Shown here: in pieces, positions 60,316 to 64,000 of the stretch
Numbering within the stretch: position 1 is the first letter of the stretch
How the letters are laid out: every line of letters starts with the position of its first letter
Origin: Diplonema japonicum
Taxonomy: Eukaryota; Euglenozoa; Diplonemea; Diplonemida; Diplonemidae
Length of the DNA: 64,000 nt
NCBI GenBank assembly: GCA_964019335.1
Contig: OZ025652.1
Coordinates: forward strand, 717,177-781,176
Direction: 5' to 3'
Program-made: the position numbers and the translations under genes
The notes under the pieces: generated by a model
What the model was told of the DNA's origin: nothing
Seen by the model: only the letters and a program-made list of their open reading frames with translations
Databases searched by the model: none

Positions 60316-61899
60316 ATGGACAGTGCTTCTGAGTCCTCGGAGGATGAGCAGCCGGTGCCGTGTGATGTACAGCTGCTATCAGGCAACCAATTCCGCAAGA
60401 TGTTAGAAAAAGAGATCAAGAAACCCCCCGCCCCCCCGCAAGGGCAAGGGCAAGGCCCCAGAAAATCTACATGCCCCACATGCAAACAAGAACTCAAGAA
60501 AGCCCCGCCAAAGCGTAAGGGCCCCGCAGGGCAGGCCCTGCAAGCTGTCCGCCATATCCCACTGCCCGGAAATTTACAGGAAGAAGGCAAAGCTGAGGAG
60601 TTCTACGTCAAGATGCTGGAAGAAAAAGAGAAAGTAAAAAAGCTCACAGAAGAAGTTAGGGTTTGGAAGAAGAAAGTGATGACAATTGAGAAGGCAACCA
60701 AGACAGAGAAGAAGCAGGAGGGCACACTGGAGCGCATCATGAATTCAGACAGCAATACACAAAAAGTGAACGCTCTCCTTAAAGAGATTGCGTTGCTGAC
60801 TGGTACGGTCAAATCACTAAAGGATGACAATAAGAACAAGGCCAAGGAGCTGACCGATCTACAGTCAAGCAGTCCGTCGACCGCTAAGGGGCGGTCCAGG
60901 AAGATTCTCTCAGACTTGAAGAAATCCGATGACACAGTTAACATGCTGCGCACGCAGCTCACGACCATAAGCACCATGAACGCAACATCTCCCTCGGAAG
61001 GGGCAGTGTCCTTCTCTCGTGTAGAGGACCTCAAGCAGCGCAACCTGGACTTGAAGAGCAAACTGAAAGCTTCGAACGAAGAGCTCACGAGGACAAAGGA
61101 GACTGCCGCAGATAGACACGTCCACGTTTTGATGGCGGAGTGGGCCCTCAGTGCTACACTAAAAAAGAGGCACTTCCTTGACAAACAAGCCGTCGATTTG
61201 AACGAGATGCTTGAAGGTGAGCGGGGTCGACTGGAACGTGCTAAGGAAGAATCACAGAACACCATAAAGCACTTAGAAGACGCAGTGAAGAGGGAACACG
61301 ACAGGGTGGTGTCTCTGTCAGGACAGCTCCAGCAGCTACAGTACCATGCAAAGGGTAAGGGCACTGAAGAGTGGGCGCAGATGGTGAAGTCGTACGAGGA
61401 CGGCCTTGTGAAGAAAGATGAAGCCATCACTAGCTTGGAAGGCAAGCTCCTTGAAGAAGAAAGACGTTATCGGGACCACGAGGCACGTGTCAAGGACTCT
61501 GACGCGCAAGTGCGGAAGAAGACATCTGCGCTCTTCAAAGAAGACATTGTTACTAGAGATGCAACAATCTCGAGGCTAGAAAAAGAGTTGGAAAACCTGA
61601 CGAAGCAGCTCAAAGGCACCAATTCGCAGAAAGAGGCCACCATGCGTGCGGCATCTGCGGCCATGTCTGAGCAGGACCACGCATCGAAGAAGCAGGAGGC
61701 TACATTCGGAAAGCAAACAGAAAAGTACAAGAACAAGGTGAACACATTGAAAGAAGACTTGCAGAAGGAAAGACAAGAAACTCAACGGCTAAAAGCACTC
61801 CAAGCTAGCCAAGACGCAAAGATAGAAAAACTGCGTACGGAACGAGAGAAGACCAGACTGAGCACAGGACGCATGATACAAGAAGAAGACGAGATGTGA
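60316..61899 (+). CDS. Unassigned long coiled-coil protein, 527 aa
   Basis: The N-terminus is acidic/Ser-rich (MDSASESSEDEQPVPCD), followed by a Pro/Gln linker and a single CPTC pair in STCPTCKQELKK, which could form half a zinc knuckle. From about residue 95 to the end the chain is charged and heptad-rich (EEKEKVKKLTEEVRVWKKK, LEDAVKREHDRVVSLSGQLQ, and others), broken by a Ser/Pro stretch near 180. This fits a structural cytoskeletal or basal-body protein, but nothing specific identifies it. The ATG follows ACCACCACCACAG by 3 bp, a very short leader if spliced there. Confidence 0.65.
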   Translation: MDSASESSEDEQPVPCDVQLLSGNQFRKMLEKEIKKPPAPPQGQGQGPRKSTCPTCKQELKKAPPKRKGPAGQALQAVRHIPLPGNLQEEGKAEEFYVKMLEEKEKVKKLTEEVRVWKKKVMTIEKATKTEKKQEGTLERIMNSDSNTQKVNALLKEIALLTGTVKSLKDDNKNKAKELTDLQSSSPSTAKGRSRKILSDLKKSDDTVNMLRTQLTTISTMNATSPSEGAVSFSRVEDLKQRNLDLKSKLKASNEELTRTKETAADRHVHVLMAEWALSATLKKRHFLDKQAVDLNEMLEGERGRLERAKEESQNTIKHLEDAVKREHDRVVSLSGQLQQLQYHAKGKGTEEWAQMVKSYEDGLVKKDEAITSLEGKLLEEERRYRDHEARVKDSDAQVRKKTSALFKEDIVTRDATISRLEKELENLTKQLKGTNSQKEATMRAASAAMSEQDHASKKQEATFGKQTEKYKNKVNTLKEDLQKERQETQRLKALQASQDAKIEKLRTEREKTRLSTGRMIQEEDEM

Positions 61900-61901
61900 C
61901 C

Positions 61902-61989
61902 CTATCCTCATCCTTATCCTTATCCTTATCCTTATCCTTATCCTTATCCTTATCCTTATCCTTATCCTTATCCTTATCCTTATCCTTAT
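61902..61989. repeat. (CCTTAT)n hexanucleotide microsatellite
   Basis: About 14 tandem units (tccttatccttatcc), beginning just after the stop codon of the coiled-coil gene and filling over half of the 161 bp spacer. On the minus strand it gives an artefactual Lys-Asp repeat frame. The unit is not a known telomere repeat. Confidence 0.95.
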
Positions 61990-62060
61990 ACAGTTGTAGA
62001 TGTGATTGTAATTGTTTCATTTTGGTGTTCTCAATCCATTATCTATAAAGCACTACAGGA

Positions 62061-62870
62061 ATGCCTGGGAGGGTATCCATATCAGAGGCCTGGGTTGCCG
62101 ATGATGAGGGTATCAGCAAGTCGGTGTCTGCTTGGAGGGAGCGCCGGTTAGCGTCACCTGAAAGAGAGCTCCCAACACCTGCACCAGTGCCGCCCATGAT
62201 GCACACGGATGCTGGAACACCAAAGATACGGAGAGATAACTTGCACGAATTGGGAAAGGTGTTGTCAGATCAGCTCATTGTGCCCTCGCAGCACAAGAGG
62301 GGTGATTCAAGTGAGTCGGACCATGAGGACGAGAGGTATAACGTGGAGATTTTAAACATAAAGAAGGAGAAGTACAAGTTGATGTGGCGGCGTGCGGAGG
62401 ACGAGCTACGGAGTTACCGCATCTCACGGTCTGTGCAAAGATCACGGTCAGGACGCAGCGAGGACCCCGTGTGGGTGAACATCCACCACATTGTATTGGC
62501 AGCACTCCTATCGTTGGTGACATGCTGTGTTGCGGAGACGGGGCTGAACAGAAAGGAGATGGGACGCGTCATTGAGAGGCAGCTCGGCAGACTACGGCTT
62601 GTCGAGATGCAACGCAACGCACTTCAGAGAGAACGAGACAGTATGCAGACAGAGCTCGTCCACCTTAAAGCCACACATGAGAAGCTTCTGGAGCACATCT
62701 CGGAGGGAAAATTCGTAAAAACAAAAAAGAAACAACCCCCACCAGTCCAGTCCCCCTCTGTCTACCCCTACTCTATCTCGTCCCCGCAGCCTGTTATACG
62801 ACCTTCCGCAGTCACTGTCATCAGCAGAAGACCCAGGAGCATCACCCCCAAAACCCTGTCGTACAGGTAG
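62061..62870 (+). CDS. Single-pass membrane protein with coiled coil, 269 aa, unassigned
   Basis: An N-terminal disordered region (about 1-85) leads to a basic helix (KKEKYKLMWRRAEDELRSYR) and an Arg/Ser patch. One hydrophobic segment lies at about residues 142-160 (IVLAALLSLVTCCVA), followed by a coiled coil (MGRVIERQLGRLRLVEMQRN and onward) and a Pro/Ser-rich basic tail. A tail-anchored or single-pass organelle protein is plausible. The ATG lies 2 bp after AAGCACTACAG. Confidence 0.62.
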   Translation: MPGRVSISEAWVADDEGISKSVSAWRERRLASPERELPTPAPVPPMMHTDAGTPKIRRDNLHELGKVLSDQLIVPSQHKRGDSSESDHEDERYNVEILNIKKEKYKLMWRRAEDELRSYRISRSVQRSRSGRSEDPVWVNIHHIVLAALLSLVTCCVAETGLNRKEMGRVIERQLGRLRLVEMQRNALQRERDSMQTELVHLKATHEKLLEHISEGKFVKTKKKQPPPVQSPSVYPYSISSPQPVIRPSAVTVISRRPRSITPKTLSYR

Positions 62871-62908
62871 CCTTTCTTAGATTATTAGACTCTTACTCTT
62901 TCTTCAAC

Positions 62909-63040
62909 ATGGCGCAGCTTCTGGCCGCCACGATCGGACGAGCCCGTGGCCCTCCCACAGGCAAGCATCTGAAGTCTCGCAGCACTCTCCGAGGATGCAT
63001 ATGTGCTTTTATATTTTTATCTTTTCCTCATGCTGTATAA
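62909..63040 (+). CDS. Possible small hydrophobic-tailed protein, 43 aa
   Basis: An ATG frame in the 309 bp gap: MAQLLAATIGRARGPPTG, a basic middle, then a hydrophobic end (GCICAFIFLSFPHAV). It stands 38 bp after the upstream stop, and the T-rich tract with a TTATTAG site overlaps the preceding gene's end. It could be a small membrane protein, a first exon or chance. The sequence after it (63041-63165) is T-rich and looks like an acceptor region for the next gene. Confidence 0.3.
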   Translation: MAQLLAATIGRARGPPTGKHLKSRSTLRGCICAFIFLSFPHAV

Positions 63041-63179
63041 GTTTCTTTTTTGTTTTGTTTTTTTCTTGTGTTTCTCCTTTCTTTTTTTTTTTCTTGTTCT
63101 CTTTGAAAAAAAATTAGATATTCCGTTAAACTAGCGGCACATTGTCTTACTTTCCAACCCCTACAGACCCTACAGACGG

Positions 63180-63962
63180 ATGGAGGATGAGGTTATCCAT
63201 GTCGCCAAGATCTCGCAGCAGGAGCAGCTGATGATTGACAGACTGAAACAGAGTGCGGAGCAGAAAGAGAAAGATGTTGCTGATGAAGAGGTGGTACACG
63301 TTACAAAGATAAGTATGGGAGAGAGGGCAATGCTGGAGAGGATGGCCGCAGAACAGGAGGATGAACCGACTACGCCAACGGTGGAAGTTGATACTGTTTC
63401 TAAACCGATCACACAATCACCACAAGTTGTGCAAACACAAGAAACTAAAATCACACAACTCAAGTCTTGGGAACTCGAACGTGAGCTGGTCCGCGACCCT
63501 CGCCTGTTGCACACTTTTGTTGAAGCACTTTACTACTATCATGATTCCGACATCCACAAGCTGCTCCAAGGTGTCGCTGACACTGTCGACAAGAGCTTTC
63601 CGGAGCACAAAGTCACTAAAAAGGTGAAGGTTACAAAAATAGGCGGTGTTGTCAAAACAGGTCCTTCACAATGTCTCCGGCCACACAGGCAGCACCTCCA
63701 GGACCAGCAGGCGTCCTCACAGCTCACCCGCCTCACTACCGCCTTCACACGCATGGACGACACCAACAAAGGCTTCATCACCCCTAAACAGCTTGTATAC
63801 TGTCTGGACAGCGACCCCACTATACGCCGTCTTATAGCACATAGCTGCTTTGCTTCCCCTCAACTTGTACTTGATCTCAAACAGCTGGTCAAGACACTGC
63901 CCTCGCAGACTCGTGTTTATCCCAAAGACTTGAACAGCTACATCACCTCCCTTAACCGCTAG
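63180..63962 (+). CDS. EF-hand-like protein with N-terminal duplicated motif, 260 aa
   Basis: Two near-repeats open the protein: EVIHVAKISQQEQLMIDRL and EVVHVTKISMGERAMLERM, each a short strand then a helix. A Thr/Gln linker, a helical region (LLHTFVEALYYYHDSDIHKL) and a KVTKKVKVTKIGG segment follow; the last echoes the repeated V-x-K-I motif. Near residues 185-205, AFTRMDDTNKGFITPKQL fits an EF-hand (D-x-T-N-K-G-F-I), followed by a second, degenerate one. Calcium binding is possible but the first loop lacks some ligands. The VTKI repeats may be linear binding sites. The ATG follows CCCCTACAG and CCTACAG sites. Confidence 0.65.
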   Translation: MEDEVIHVAKISQQEQLMIDRLKQSAEQKEKDVADEEVVHVTKISMGERAMLERMAAEQEDEPTTPTVEVDTVSKPITQSPQVVQTQETKITQLKSWELERELVRDPRLLHTFVEALYYYHDSDIHKLLQGVADTVDKSFPEHKVTKKVKVTKIGGVVKTGPSQCLRPHRQHLQDQQASSQLTRLTTAFTRMDDTNKGFITPKQLVYCLDSDPTIRRLIAHSCFASPQLVLDLKQLVKTLPSQTRVYPKDLNSYITSLNR

Positions 63963-64000
63963 AGTTAGATATATAGATGGAAGTAAGTAGTTATTAATTT

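Noticed and set aside
61902-61989. Telomere-like repeat
   Set aside because: The unit CCTTAT is not a known telomere unit, and genes continue on both sides.

Overview
This is a nuclear window from a unicellular eukaryote (a protist). I cannot name the species. The evidence is spliceosomal introns, cytosolic ribosomal proteins (eL24, eL37), SmB, eIF5A, NASP, UFD1, STT3, a mitochondrial carrier, MAP2K-like and TKL-like kinases and a Golgi nucleotide-sugar transporter. Genes lie in two long unidirectional arrays that diverge from a central repeat region. Twelve genes run on the minus strand up to 20.26 kb, and about twenty run on the plus strand from 31.5 kb onward. Spacers inside the arrays are often only 35-250 bp, and almost every start codon follows an AG acceptor-like site. 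This resembles polycistronic transcription with spliced-leader trans-splicing (euglenozoan-like), but real cis introns are also present. I found 19 introns. Most are 31-48 nt, one is 61 nt. They start GTATG (once GTATA) and usually end in an A/C-rich CAG. No spliced-leader gene was recognised, so the placement is an inference.

Left array (minus strand, 0.5-20.3 kb), read from its upstream end: a WD40/coiled-coil protein, a MAP2K-like kinase, a 6.4 kb homopolymer-rich desert, an RRM protein with an Arg-Asp tail, two tandem eL24 genes, the histone chaperone NASP with a C-terminal nuclear localisation signal, an unassigned helical protein, a protein with F-x-P-x-I motifs, a proline-rich protein, MEMO1, a cold-shock/degenerate-Nudix fusion and two small unassigned genes.

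Centre (20.3-31.5 kb): a strand-switch region without credible genes. It is a mosaic of dispersed, tandem and inverted repeats, a TIR-bounded element and minisatellites. Repeat copies differ mainly by CG to TG/CA changes. This suggests cytosine-methylation-driven decay that spares the copies nearest the two gene arrays.

Right array (plus strand, 31.5-64 kb): a coiled-coil protein, STT3, a small membrane protein, eL37, a 2072-residue secreted multidomain protein, a duplicated DUF3431-like protein, an M3 oligopeptidase, a secreted carboxylesterase, a nucleotide-sugar transporter, a homopolymer desert, an SLC25A39/40-type carrier, UFD1, an ankyrin-TKL kinase, three tandem eIF5A genes, SmB, and coiled-coil, membrane and EF-hand-like proteins. 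Several neighbours serve the secretory pathway (STT3, secreted proteins, sugar transporter), but the arrays otherwise mix unrelated housekeeping functions, as expected for polycistronic units.
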